In this document: piece after piece, positions 38,196 through 46,429 of the stretch
Numbering within the stretch: the first letter of the stretch is position 1
Layout of the letters: each line of letters starts with the position of its first letter
Assembly (NCBI GenBank): GCA_003153155.1
Contig: PLWV01000025.1
Location: 1 to 62,033, forward strand
From: Gallionella sp.
Lineage (GTDB): Bacteria > Pseudomonadota > Gammaproteobacteria > Burkholderiales > Gallionellaceae
DNA length: 62,033 nucleotides
Direction: 5' to 3'
Made by a program: the position numbers and the translations under genes
Notes under the pieces: model-generated
Database searches by the model: none
The model's input: the letters and a program-made list of their open reading frames with translations, nothing else
Told to the model about the DNA's origin: nothing

Positions 38196-39200
38196 GTGGC
38201 GCGTATTTATCGCCAACTAGATGGCGTGCTGTTGTTCGATAAGCCACTGGAATTAAGCTCCAACACCGCGCTGCAAAAAGTCCGCCGCCTGTTCCAAGCC
38301 GAAAAAGCCGGGCACACCGGCACACTTGATCCCCTCGCCACCGGCCTGCTGCCGATCTGTTTCGGCGAGGCAACCAAATTTTCCATGGCTCTGCTGGATG
38401 CCGATAAAACCTATCGCGCCTTGTTGCGCCTGGGACAAACCACCACCACCGGCGATGCCGAAGGCGAGATCACCGCCGAACATCCGGTCGAGGTCGGGCA
38501 GGCCGATGTTGATGCGGTACTGGCAAAATTTCGCGGCGAAATCCAGCAACTCCCGCCCATGCACAGCGCGCTCAAGCACAAGGGCAAGCCGCTCTACGAA
38601 TATATCCGCAAAGGCGAAACCATAGAGCGCGAACTGCGCAACGTGGTGATCCACGAGCTGCTTCTGAATTCTTTTTCCGGCGAAGAACTCCCCCCTTCCA
38701 ACTTCCCCCCGGAGGGAGGAAGGGCAATCGCTCCCTCTCCCTGCGGGGGAGGGTTGGGGAGGGGGTTTTGTGAGATGGACATCACCGTGCGCTGCAGCAA
38801 AGGCACTTACATACGCACACTCGCCGAAGACATCGGCGCGGCACTCGGCTGCGGTGCGCATCTGATCGGCCTGCGCCGCACCGCGATTGCCCATTTCGAT
38901 TTGAGCGACGCTTACAACTGGCCGCAACTCGCAGCGATGAGTGACGAGGAGCGTGCCGCCTGCGTGCTGCCGCTGGAAAGCCTGATGCCCGACATGCCCA
39001 GGTTGCAATTGGATGCCGAGCAAATCAAACGCCTGGCGCAAGGGCAACGGCTGGGGCTGGACACCGGCTTGCCAGATGGCAAGGTCAGCCTGCATGGCCC
39101 GCAGGGATTTATCGGGGTAGGGCTGTTGCAAGGTCGCCGCCTCGCCCCTGAGCGGCTGTTATCCGAAGTAGCAAAACAAGCCGCAAGCAACTCCCAGTAA
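38196..39200 (+). CDS. truB: tRNA pseudouridine(55) synthase TruB, with repeat-encoded insertion
   Basis: The GTG start at 38196 directly follows the rbfA stop. The 334-residue enzyme converts U55 of tRNAs to pseudouridine. The catalytic Asp lies in HTGTLDPLATGLLP, and the conserved CSKGTYIRTLAEDIG region is intact. Between IHELLL and MDITVRCSKG, residues about 157-192 (EELPPSNFPPEGGRAIAPS...) are encoded by a GC-rich palindromic repeat and are absent from typical TruB proteins. The reading frame is kept. The 3' end has a diverged copy at 40728-40853. Confidence 0.95.
   Translation: MARIYRQLDGVLLFDKPLELSSNTALQKVRRLFQAEKAGHTGTLDPLATGLLPICFGEATKFSMALLDADKTYRALLRLGQTTTTGDAEGEITAEHPVEVGQADVDAVLAKFRGEIQQLPPMHSALKHKGKPLYEYIRKGETIERELRNVVIHELLLNSFSGEELPPSNFPPEGGRAIAPSPCGGGLGRGFCEMDITVRCSKGTYIRTLAEDIGAALGCGAHLIGLRRTAIAHFDLSDAYNWPQLAAMSDEERAACVLPLESLMPDMPRLQLDAEQIKRLAQGQRLGLDTGLPDGKVSLHGPQGFIGVGLLQGRRLAPERLLSEVAKQAASNSQ
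38688..38766 (+). repeat. REP-like repeat, in frame inside truB
   Basis: The core CCCTCTCCC-TGC-GGGGGAGGG (38733-38753) has a 9-bp stem with one G-T pair, followed by TTGGGGAGGGGG, the same design as 2848-2885. A second hairpin (CTTCC...GGAAG with C/G runs) lies just upstream. Confidence 0.8.
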
Positions 39201-39382
39201 AATTTCGACTCGGCACCAGCTGTGCTAAAGTCAGTCACGCTCGTGTGACAAAATAGCCGCACAAAAAAATCCCGCGACACTAGATCCAAAATACACGATC
39301 GCATTGCCGAATATCTTCTCAGGGTACGATATGAAGAGGCTTATTGTTTCGATTGATTCAAGGTTCATGTAAGCCATACATC

Positions 39383-40699
39383 ATGTCTATTCACATGGTT
39401 CCTCGTTTGTTGTGGCCGGTGGTGCTGTTGCTGGTTTCGGCGTGCAGCCAGGACAGGCTGCTCACCAAATCGGATTATCAGGAAAGTCAACGCGATTTCG
39501 TGCAAGGCGATACCGCAGAAGCGCTGTTTGATTTTCCGCACCGGACGGAGCAAGGGGATTTCATCACCACCATGGAGCAGGGCTATCTTAATCTGATTCA
39601 GGGCAAGCCCGAGATCAAACTCATGCAGCGACAGGCGGATATGCTGGAGAACCGAGTGCGCTACCATGTCTCGCGCGAAGCCAAGACTTTTTTCTACGTG
39701 CAGACACCGGAGGATTATTACGCCTCGGAACATGAGGTGATCTGGCTGCACTTTCTGCTGAGTTGGGGTTATTCGCTACAGGGGAAATATGAGGACGCCT
39801 GCGTCGAGGCGCGTGTGGCGGGCAGCCTGCTGACGTTGCCCTGGAGTCCGGCAGGCCACTTCGACGATCCGGCCATGCGGTTATTCTTGGCGGCGTTGTG
39901 GGCCATGTGCGGCGAGTGGCGCGAGGCGCAGGTGGATTTGCGTGCGGCATGGTTTATGGACAACAGTCTCACTTGGGCCAAGGATTTGGCGGAACACGAC
40001 CAGCCGCCGGCGCATTTGTTTCTGGTGCTGGGCGGGCCGGGACCGGAGCCGGTGTGGGACCCGGAGCTGACGACCTATCCCTTACGCTCGGCGCGCCAAG
40101 TCAGTTTCAAACTCCGGGGGCAAAAGAGTCGCATCTCACTTACCGACCGGAATGGCGTTGCCATCGTGCCGCAGCTTTCCCCCGATGCCGATAAATGGTA
40201 TGAGCGCCACTTGGCGCGCGAGAGCGAACTGCATGAGTTGATCCTGGATTCCACTTACGGCGGAAAGGCGGCGGCCAGTAGTACCCTTGCAGGAAGCAAG
40301 ATTGCTGCCACAACCGGCATAGGACTGGCAGTGGGCTTGGGCGGCACGGCACTGGGCGCAGCCATCATTTATTACGTTAATTCAGCGAATGCGCTCGAAG
40401 CTGGGCTGGCAATTGCGGGGGCCAGCATTCTGAAGGGGGTTGAAATTTCACAAGAGGGCTATCGCGAAAGCACCGATGAGCTGAAACAACACCTCGACCC
40501 CAGCATTTCTTACCGCTTTGTCCGTTATCTTCCCGAATACCTGTGGATGGGCTGGAGCGACCAGCCCATCGCTTACCCCGTGGAGCTGCGCACTCCGGCT
40601 TCACGGATCAAAATACAGCAGCCCACCGTCACTGGGCGTACATCCGTCACCGTGGTGCATGTGCCGGATGCGGCAGCGATGCTCTTTTATGGTAACTGA
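39383..40699 (+). CDS. putative lipoprotein with C-terminal glycine-rich hydrophobic segments
   Basis: ATG 39383 gives MSIHMVPRLLWPVVLLLVSAC, a lipoprotein signal with lipobox LVSAC; an ATG at 39344 is upstream in frame. The 438-residue protein has a helical TPR-like region (about 40-210, with LSWGYSLQGKYEDACVEARVAGSLL), a beta-rich middle, and a hydrophobic glycine-rich stretch (TTGIGLAVGLGGTALGAAIIYYV). It resembles COG3014-type uncharacterised lipoproteins. It lies between truB and rpsO, which are usually adjacent, and is bracketed by two copies of the truB 3' end. Confidence 0.75.
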   Translation: MSIHMVPRLLWPVVLLLVSACSQDRLLTKSDYQESQRDFVQGDTAEALFDFPHRTEQGDFITTMEQGYLNLIQGKPEIKLMQRQADMLENRVRYHVSREAKTFFYVQTPEDYYASEHEVIWLHFLLSWGYSLQGKYEDACVEARVAGSLLTLPWSPAGHFDDPAMRLFLAALWAMCGEWREAQVDLRAAWFMDNSLTWAKDLAEHDQPPAHLFLVLGGPGPEPVWDPELTTYPLRSARQVSFKLRGQKSRISLTDRNGVAIVPQLSPDADKWYERHLARESELHELILDSTYGGKAAASSTLAGSKIAATTGIGLAVGLGGTALGAAIIYYVNSANALEAGLAIAGASILKGVEISQEGYRESTDELKQHLDPSISYRFVRYLPEYLWMGWSDQPIAYPVELRTPASRIKIQQPTVTGRTSVTVVHVPDAAAMLFYGN

Positions 40700-40727
40700 C
40701 CGCAGCTATCGCCGCACATGAGGCCTG

Positions 40728-40853
40728 TGGATAGGGCTGCTGCAAGGCCGTTGCCTCGCTCCTGACAGGCTGTTGTCAAGTGTGGCAAAACAAGCTGCAC
40801 CAACCGGTTCGGGGCAAAAATTGGGGTTGAGCAACAACCCCGTTAAAGGGTAG
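40728..40853 (+). pseudogene. diverged copy of the truB 3' end
   Basis: In one frame the segment reads GLLQGRCLAPDRLLSSVAKQAA, against GLLQGRRLAPERLLSEVAKQAA at the end of truB (39120-39185). The frame then continues to TAG 40851, which forms part of the rpsO -10 box. No start codon. It marks either the original truB end displaced by an insertion or a partial duplication. Confidence 0.75.
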
Positions 40854-40856
40854 AAT
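40827..40856 (+). promoter_or_regulatory. promoter of rpsO
   Basis: TTGAGC (40827-40832) and TAGAAT (40851-40856) are 18 bases apart. A GGGGTTG-AGCAA-CAACCCC hairpin overlaps the -35 region. Confidence 0.55.
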
Positions 40857-40885
40857 GCCGCTCTTTTTTCAGGAGAGCAAAACCA

Positions 40886-41155
40886 ATGGCAATTACCGCC
40901 GCGCAAAAAGCGCAAATCGTTACCGACTTTCAACGCGCCAAGAGCGATACGGGTTCTCCCGAGGTACAGGTAGCATTGATCACTGCACGCATCACTTATC
41001 TGACCGAGCATTTCAAAGACAATGTCAAGGATCACCATTCCCGTCGCGGTCTGCTGCGCTTGGTGAGCCGCCGTCGCAAGCTGCTCGATTACCTCAAGAG
41101 CAAGGACGATGCGGGCTACCGCGCGCTGATCCAACGCCTGGAAATCCGCAAGTAA
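40886..41155 (+). CDS. rpsO: 30S ribosomal protein S15
   Basis: The 89-residue protein has the S15 signature ([49 protein letters not shown]). It binds 16S rRNA in the platform and autoregulates its own translation in other bacteria. The ATG follows CAGGAGAGC. It is followed by pnp, as usual, after a short GCGGGTCGC/GCGGCCCG hairpin at about 41170-41190. Confidence 0.98.
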   Translation: MAITAAQKAQIVTDFQRAKSDTGSPEVQVALITARITYLTEHFKDNVKDHHSRRGLLRLVSRRRKLLDYLKSKDDAGYRALIQRLEIRK

Positions 41156-41255
41156 GAGTTTGTATCCAGCGGGTCGCATATGCGGCCCGTGTTGTTTCGT
41201 CTTGTCACAACGTATGTCGCGATTGCGCGACATTCAATGCACAGAGGGGTCTATC

Positions 41256-43364
41256 TTGAGTCACTATAAAAAAACATTCGCGTACGGCAACCATCAACTC
41301 ACGCTGGAGACCGGTGAAGTCGCGCGTCAAGCCAGCGGCGCGGTGATGGTCAGTTTGGATGATACTGTGGTGCTGGTTACCGTGGTCGGCAGAAAAGATG
41401 CCAAACCAGAGCAAGACTTTTTCCCGCTCACCGTGGATTATCAGGAAAGGACTTACGCGGCGGGCAAGATCCCCGGCGGCTTTTTCAAGCGCGAAGGCCG
41501 TCCGAGTGAAAAAGAAATTTTGACCTGCCGTTTGATCGATCGTCCGCTGCGTCCGCTGTTCCCGGAAAGTTTTTACAACGAAGTGCAAATCGTCGCGACG
41601 GTGATGTCTTCGGATAACGAAATTGATTCCGATATTCCGGCCATGATAGGCGCATCTGCCGCGCTGGCATTGTCCGGTATTCCGTTCGATGGCCCGATAG
41701 GCGCGGCGCGCGTGGGTTATGCCAACGGCCAATATCTGCTCAACCCGACCGCTACGGAACTGCTGACTTCGCAAATGGATCTGGTGGTTGCCGGTACTGA
41801 GCGCGCTGTGCAAATGGTGGAATCCGAAGCGCAACAGTTGTCGGAAGAAATCATGCTGGGTGCGGTGATGTTTGGTCACGAGCAGATGCAAGTCGTGATT
41901 CAGGCAATCAACGAAATGGCCGATGCGGTGGGTGCCGATGCCTGGGATTGGACTGCTCCGGCCGCGGACGAAGCCTTGATTGCGCAGATTTCCAGCATAG
42001 CCGAAGCTGAACTTGGACGAGCGTATGCAATTCGTTCCAAGCAAGCGCGCACCGATGCGGTGGCTGCGATTCACGATAAAGTGATGGCGGCAATGTCGCC
42101 GGAAGTAGTTGCCATCCATAAGAACCACATTAATGATTTGTTCAGCGCGCTGGAAGCCAAAATTGTGCGCGGGCAAATTCTCAGCGGTGAACCGCGCATC
42201 GATGGCCGCAATACGCGTACCGTGCGTCCGATCACCATCCGTAATGGCATATTGCCACGCACCCACGGCTCTTCTTTGTTCACCCGCGGCGAAACACAAG
42301 CCATCGTGGTGGCGACCTTGGGCAGTATGCGCGATTCCCAGAAAATCGACGCGCTGCAAGGCGAATACACCGACCGCTTTATGCTGCACTACAACTTCCC
42401 GCCGTATTCCACCGGCGAGACCGGTCGCGTGGGTACGCCCAAGCGTCGCGAAATTGGTCATGGCCGCTTGGCCAAGCGCGCGCTGGTGGCAGTGTTGCCC
42501 AGCGAAGAAGATTTCGGCTACGCGATTCGCGTGGTATCGGAAATCACCGAGTCCAATGGCTCCAGTTCGATGGCTTCGGTGTGCGGCGGTTGCTTGTCAT
42601 TGCTGGATGCCGGTGTGCCGCTCAAGGCGCATGTGGCGGGTATTGCCATGGGTCTTATTAAGGAAGGCAATCGCTTCGCGGTGCTGACCGATATTCTCGG
42701 TGATGAAGATCACTTGGGCGATATGGACTTCAAGGTGGCCGGCAGCGAAACCGGTATTACCGCTTTGCAGATGGACATCAAGATCAACGGCATCACGCGC
42801 GACATCATGCAGGCTGCTTTGATCCAGGCTCGCGAAGGCCGTATGCACATTCTTGGCTTAATGAAGCAAGCCATGCCAAATGCGCGTACCGAAGTTTCCG
42901 AATTTGCGCCGCGCATGATCAAGATGAAAATCAATCCGGAAAAAATCCGCGATGTGATCGGCAAGGGCGGCGCGGTGATTCGTGCCTTGACGGAAGAAAC
43001 CGGCACTACGATAGATATTGATGACTCAGGCAATATCACTATCGCCTGCGTGAGCGGCGAAGCGGGCGAATTAGCCAGGAAGCGCATCGAGGACATCGTG
43101 GCAGACGTGGAAGTCGGCAAGATTTACGAAGGTCCGGTGGTCAAGTTGCTCGACTTTGGTGCATTGGTGAATGTGTTGCCGGGCAAAGACGGGCTGCTGC
43201 ATATTTCCCAGATTGCCCACGAACGCGTCGTCAGCGTGGCAGACCACCTCAAGGAAGGCCAGATCGTGCGCGTGAAGGTGCTGGAAGTGGACGACAAGGG
43301 ACGTATGAAGCTGAGCATGAAAGCGTTGTTGGCTGCGCCGGGAGCCGCTCCCGCCGCCGAGTAA
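41256..43364 (+). CDS. pnp: polyribonucleotide nucleotidyltransferase (PNPase)
   Basis: The start is TTG 41256, six bases after AGAGGGG, giving [25 protein letters not shown]; the longer open frame upstream is not protein-like. The 702-residue enzyme degrades RNA 3' to 5' phosphorolytically. It has two RNase PH domains (second with [13 protein letters not shown]), a KH domain ([20 protein letters not shown]) and an S1 domain ([27 protein letters not shown]). The hairpin between rpsO and pnp is a plausible processing site. Confidence 0.97.
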   Translation: MSHYKKTFAYGNHQLTLETGEVARQASGAVMVSLDDTVVLVTVVGRKDAKPEQDFFPLTVDYQERTYAAGKIPGGFFKREGRPSEKEILTCRLIDRPLRPLFPESFYNEVQIVATVMSSDNEIDSDIPAMIGASAALALSGIPFDGPIGAARVGYANGQYLLNPTATELLTSQMDLVVAGTERAVQMVESEAQQLSEEIMLGAVMFGHEQMQVVIQAINEMADAVGADAWDWTAPAADEALIAQISSIAEAELGRAYAIRSKQARTDAVAAIHDKVMAAMSPEVVAIHKNHINDLFSALEAKIVRGQILSGEPRIDGRNTRTVRPITIRNGILPRTHGSSLFTRGETQAIVVATLGSMRDSQKIDALQGEYTDRFMLHYNFPPYSTGETGRVGTPKRREIGHGRLAKRALVAVLPSEEDFGYAIRVVSEITESNGSSSMASVCGGCLSLLDAGVPLKAHVAGIAMGLIKEGNRFAVLTDILGDEDHLGDMDFKVAGSETGITALQMDIKINGITRDIMQAALIQAREGRMHILGLMKQAMPNARTEVSEFAPRMIKMKINPEKIRDVIGKGGAVIRALTEETGTTIDIDDSGNITIACVSGEAGELARKRIEDIVADVEVGKIYEGPVVKLLDFGALVNVLPGKDGLLHISQIAHERVVSVADHLKEGQIVRVKVLEVDDKGRMKLSMKALLAAPGAAPAAE

Positions 43365-43382
43365 TTTGTTCGCTTATAAAAA

Positions 43383-43412
43383 AGCCCCGCCAGTTTTGGC
43401 GGGACTTTTTTT
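43383..43412 (+). terminator. Rho-independent terminator after pnp
   Basis: CCCGCC-AGTTTT-GGCGGG is followed by ACTTTTTTT. Confidence 0.9.
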
Positions 43413-43478
43413 GCTTAACTGCTCGAGGTAGCGAACGGTCAGTTACCTGATAATTCCAATTCCATGCTATCCCATCAT

Positions 43479-43565
43479 GTAGGAGCGTCCCATGGACGAG
43501 ACCCCAACACGTCTTCTATCGCGGGCCACTTCGACTGGCTCAGGACAGGCATGGCCCGCTCCTAC
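43479..43565. repeat. 87-bp palindromic element between pnp and dksA
   Basis: The ends are GTAGGAGCG (43479-43487) and CGCTCCTAC (43557-43565), with internal CCATGG, GCGGGCCA and TGGCCCGC. It resembles the common GTAGGAGCGGGCCATGCCCGC intergenic repeat. The centre also carries TCGACTGGCTCAGGAC, a motif of the other repeat class at 6221-6371. Confidence 0.7.
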
Positions 43566-43622
43566 CGTTTTTGATTCGATATAACCTGAAGGTTAGTATG
43601 CACCGAAAGCAAGTTGCAAAAA

Positions 43623-44045
43623 TTATTTTGCAACTTGCTTTTCGCGAATCTCGTCCAGGGTCTTGCAGTCGATACACAGAGTGGCGGTAGGCCTTGCTTC
43701 GAGCCGATTTAAGCCGATCTCGACACCGCAATTATCGCAGTATCCATATTCACCCGCATCAATCTTGGCGAGCATTTCATTGATTTTCTTGATTAGCTTG
43801 CGTTCGCGGTCGCGGTTGCGCAGTTCCAGGCCCATGTCCGATTCTTGTGTGGCGCGATCATTCGGGTCGGCGAATACCGTTGCCTCGTCCTGCATGGTGT
43901 GTACGGTGCGATCGATATCCTTACCCAGTCCAGCCTTGATATCGTTCATGATCTGGCGGAAATGGTCGAGTTGCTTGTGGTTCATGTAGGCCTCGCCCTT
44001 CTTGGCTTTGTAAGGGACGACGGGTTTGTGTGGCTGTACCGGCAT
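43623..44045 (-). CDS. dksA: RNA polymerase-binding transcription factor DksA
   Basis: The 140-residue protein has a helical coiled-coil region with the tip motif DPNDRATQESDM, followed by a four-cysteine zinc finger (YCDNCGVEIGLNRLEARPTATLCIDC). DksA binds the RNA polymerase secondary channel and works with ppGpp. The minus-strand orientation is convergent with pnp. Confidence 0.96.
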   Translation of the reverse strand: MPVQPHKPVVPYKAKKGEAYMNHKQLDHFRQIMNDIKAGLGKDIDRTVHTMQDEATVFADPNDRATQESDMGLELRNRDRERKLIKKINEMLAKIDAGEYGYCDNCGVEIGLNRLEARPTATLCIDCKTLDEIREKQVAK

Positions 44046-44115
44046 TGCACTTCTCCAAGGGGATAAAAATTAAAGTCCGCTTTAATACCAGAAAGCGGCT
44101 TGTTGGGCAACTAAA

Positions 44116-44838
44116 TTAACTTTGCCCAAGCAGCAGAAACAGGCTCGGACGCCTGTTCAGTTGCGGGATAGACTGCGATTTCCACTGCTCGATGGAACGC
44201 GTCTGGATTTGTTCGCCGGGCAAAGTGATATCGGTGGCGACGCACAGCAGCGTTTCCGGGCGGCACTGGACGAGCAGGGCACTGAACATCCTGTCGTTGC
44301 GGTATGGGGTTTCGATGAACAGTTGGGTTTGTTTGCGTTTTGCAGATTCTGTCTCCAGCGTTGTGATCGCCCTGTTTCTTTCCGTCTCTGCAATAGGCAA
44401 GTAACCGTGAAAGGCGAAGCACTGTCCATTCAGGCCGGAAGCCATCAACGCCAGCAAAATAGAGGAGGGACCGACCAGCGGCACGACGCGGATGCCGTTG
44501 CGGTGTGCCAAATTGACCAAATCCGCACCCGGGTCGGCGATGCCCGGACAACCCGCTTCGGAAATGACGCCGACATCTTCTCCAGCCAGTAGCGGGGCTA
44601 GCAGTTCAGATAATTCGTTAGCGGCGGTGTGTTCGTTTAGCGTGGCGAAGTGCAAAGACTGGATCGGTCGTTCGGGTTTGAGTGCGGAGAGAAATTGCCG
44701 CGCGGTCTTGGGTTGCTCCACCACGAAATGCCTTAACTTGCGCGCCACGTCGATGACGTGCTGAGGCAAGACCTGTTCGGCAGGTGTATCGCCCAGCGTG
44801 CAGGGAATCAGGTAGAGCGTGCCTAATGTGTCAGTCAT
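44116..44838 (-). CDS. SAM-dependent methyltransferase, RsmI-like (tetrapyrrole methylase fold)
   Basis: The 240-residue protein resembles the RsmI branch: GTLYLIPCTLGD, EQPKTARQFL, ISEAGCPGIADPGADLV, VPLVGPSSILLALMASGLNGQCFAFHGYLP and FIETPYRND. RsmI 2'-O-methylates C1402 of 16S rRNA. This protein is shorter and less typical (e.g. PCTLGDT in place of the usual PTPIGNL), so it may be the separate SAM methyltransferase paralogue often placed beside maf. It lies 16 bases after maf. Confidence 0.87.
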   Translation of the reverse strand: MTDTLGTLYLIPCTLGDTPAEQVLPQHVIDVARKLRHFVVEQPKTARQFLSALKPERPIQSLHFATLNEHTAANELSELLAPLLAGEDVGVISEAGCPGIADPGADLVNLAHRNGIRVVPLVGPSSILLALMASGLNGQCFAFHGYLPIAETERNRAITTLETESAKRKQTQLFIETPYRNDRMFSALLVQCRPETLLCVATDITLPGEQIQTRSIEQWKSQSIPQLNRRPSLFLLLGQS

Positions 44839-44854
44839 GGTGTGTCAGTCATGC

Positions 44855-45463
44855 TCAGAACAAGCGCACATTTTCGCGGCGCAGCATTTCAATCAACAAA
44901 ATCAGCGGCAGGCCAATCAGTGCGTTGGGGTCATCGCCGGTCATTTTGCTCATCAGCGCGATGCCCAGCCCTTCCGATTTCGCGCTTCCGGCGCAGTGAT
45001 AAGGTTGTTCCTTTTGCAGATAGCCTTCGATTTCTTCATCGCCAAGGTTGTGCAAAGTGACGAAATTTTCCGCCACTTCGGTTTGCAGATTGCCGGTTCT
45101 GCTGTTCAACAGTGTCAGTGCGGTATAGAAGCAAGTGGTCTTGCCGCGCATGGCGCGCAGTTGCTTGACCGCATTGTCGTGGGTAAGCGGTTTGCCGAGC
45201 TGTCGGCCCTCCAGCAGGGCGACTTGGTCGGAGCCAATAATCAACGCGTCAGGATAATTGCCGGCCACGGCACGGGCTTTTTCCTGCGCGAGGCGCACTG
45301 AGGTGGCACGCGCCGATTCATGCGGTAACGGCGTTTCATCCACATTCGGTGCGACGATCTCAAAAGGAAGCTGTAGCCGTTTGAGAAGTTCGCTGCGGTA
45401 AATGGAGCTGGAGGCAAGGACAAGCAACTGAGAATTCAACAATGGGAAACCTCTAAAATTCAT
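44855..45463 (-). CDS. Maf-family nucleotide pyrophosphatase (YceF type)
   Basis: The 202-residue Maf protein has the signature [28 protein letters not shown] and [10 protein letters not shown] with the catalytic acidic residue. YceF-type enzymes hydrolyse 7-methyl-GTP. The ATG at 45463 and the first seven codons (MNFRGFP) lie within the inverted repeat of the element at 45444-45585. TTG 45442 or 45439 would be the natural start without the element, because family members begin shortly before LVLAS. Confidence 0.93.
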   Translation of the reverse strand: MNFRGFPLLNSQLLVLASSSIYRSELLKRLQLPFEIVAPNVDETPLPHESARATSVRLAQEKARAVAGNYPDALIIGSDQVALLEGRQLGKPLTHDNAVKQLRAMRGKTTCFYTALTLLNSRTGNLQTEVAENFVTLHNLGDEEIEGYLQKEQPYHCAGSAKSEGLGIALMSKMTGDDPNALIGLPLILLIEMLRRENVRLF

Positions 45464-45585
45464 TTAACGGGCGAATCGCTGCGTCGCGTGCTCGCTCATT
45501 CTTCGTCTATCTATGCGATATGCTTCATCATTCGCTGCGCGGCTCCTTGCGCTTCATCCCGCTAAATAAATTCTAGAGGCATCCC
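45444..45585. repeat. ~142-bp element with terminal inverted repeats, copy 2
   Basis: The ends 45444-45471 and 45558-45585 are inverted copies over 28 bases with about four or five mismatches (CATTTAACGGG facing CCCGCTAAATA). The interior matches copy 1 at 32969-33109 closely (GCGAATCGCTGCGTCGCGTG shared). It lies between the divergent maf and yceD genes and overlaps the maf start. Confidence 0.85.
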
Positions 45586-45601
45586 AAATTCCTTAGGATT
45601 T

Positions 45602-45630
45602 TTGACAGGGAGCAGCGAAAAATATATCAT
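45602..45630 (+). promoter_or_regulatory. sigma-70 promoter of yceD-rpmF
   Basis: TTGACA (45602-45607), 17-base spacer, TATCAT (45625-45630). The expected start point, about 45637, is only three bases from the yceD ATG at 45640. Confidence 0.85.
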
Positions 45631-45639
45631 GCGCGCCTA

Positions 45640-46149
45640 ATGTACGCACGGCCTTTCATCGATAGCTTGGATTTTGCCAGAAATGGCCGGAGGATTAGCG
45701 GTGAAGTGCAGATTGCCGAACTGCCGCGTTTGCTGGATATACTGGAAAATCCGCAGGGAATTTTGAGTTACACAGTGCAAGGCGGTGTGGATAAACAAGG
45801 CACACACTTTCTGGATGTGGGCGTGGTTGGGCAATGCCAGTTGCGTTGCCAGCGTTGCCTGAATAGCCTGGATTATCCGGTGCGGCTTGATACGCGCTTG
45901 TTGCTGCGCGATCAGTCAAGCCTGGACGCGCTGGATGATAGTGTTGCAGGCGGGGAGGCAGAAGAGTTCGATAGCATCTTGGCGGATACGCATTTGAATG
46001 TGCTGGATTTGCTGGAAGAAGAGATTTTGTTAAATCTGCCAATCGCTCCCAAACATGAGTCGGGTGCTTGTCAGGTGACAGATGGCGAGAATGCTCATAG
46101 GGAAGAAAAAAATCCTTTTGCGGTTTTGGTAAAATTGAAGCGTAATTAA
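45640..46149 (+). CDS. YceD/DUF177 family protein
   Basis: The 169-residue protein has the DUF177 pattern: GQCQLRCQRCLNSL with paired cysteines, and an acidic second half ending EEEILLNLPIAPKHESGAC. Members are almost always encoded just ahead of rpmF and are linked to 23S rRNA accumulation or ribosome assembly; that role is from family knowledge. No Shine-Dalgarno lies ahead of the ATG, which fits a nearly leaderless mRNA. Confidence 0.92.
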   Translation: MYARPFIDSLDFARNGRRISGEVQIAELPRLLDILENPQGILSYTVQGGVDKQGTHFLDVGVVGQCQLRCQRCLNSLDYPVRLDTRLLLRDQSSLDALDDSVAGGEAEEFDSILADTHLNVLDLLEEEILLNLPIAPKHESGACQVTDGENAHREEKNPFAVLVKLKRN

Positions 46150-46173
46150 ACAGTTTTTTTAGGAGTAGTTATC

Positions 46174-46353
46174 ATGGCAGTTCAGCAGAATAAAAAGTCC
46201 TCATCCAAGCGTGGTATGCACCGCGCCCATGATTTTTTGACCAACCCGGCGACAGCGGTTGAGCCTACCACGGGCGAAACCCATTTGCGTCATCACATCA
46301 GTCTTACCGGCTTTTACCGCGGTAAGAAAGTAGTCAAGACCAAGGGCGATTAA
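46174..46353 (+). CDS. rpmF: 50S ribosomal protein L32
   Basis: The 59-residue protein [20 protein letters not shown]... matches bacterial L32, with the conserved N-terminal PxxxKSxSKRxxRRxH-like basic region and the [20 protein letters not shown] segment. It has no zinc-binding cysteines. The ATG follows TAGGAGTAGTT. It is 24 bases after yceD and probably co-transcribed with it. Confidence 0.97.
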   Translation: MAVQQNKKSSSKRGMHRAHDFLTNPATAVEPTTGETHLRHHISLTGFYRGKKVVKTKGD

Positions 46354-46365
46354 GCCTTCAAGTAG

Positions 46366-46398
46366 CGCGGCCGATCATTAAGGTCGGCTGCGTTTTCT
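46366..46398 (+). terminator. hairpin with T run between rpmF and plsX
   Basis: CGCGGCCGA pairs with TCGGCTGCG (one G-T pair, nine-base loop), followed by TTTTCTTTTC. It probably terminates part of the rpmF transcripts before plsX. Confidence 0.75.
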
Positions 46399-46429
46399 TT
46401 TCTGTTAGCCTTTTGCCAAGGATCGCTTA

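Noticed and set aside
41205..42461. Long open frame antisense to pnp
   Set aside because: Opposite conserved RNase PH domains, with no start site and no recognisable domain.
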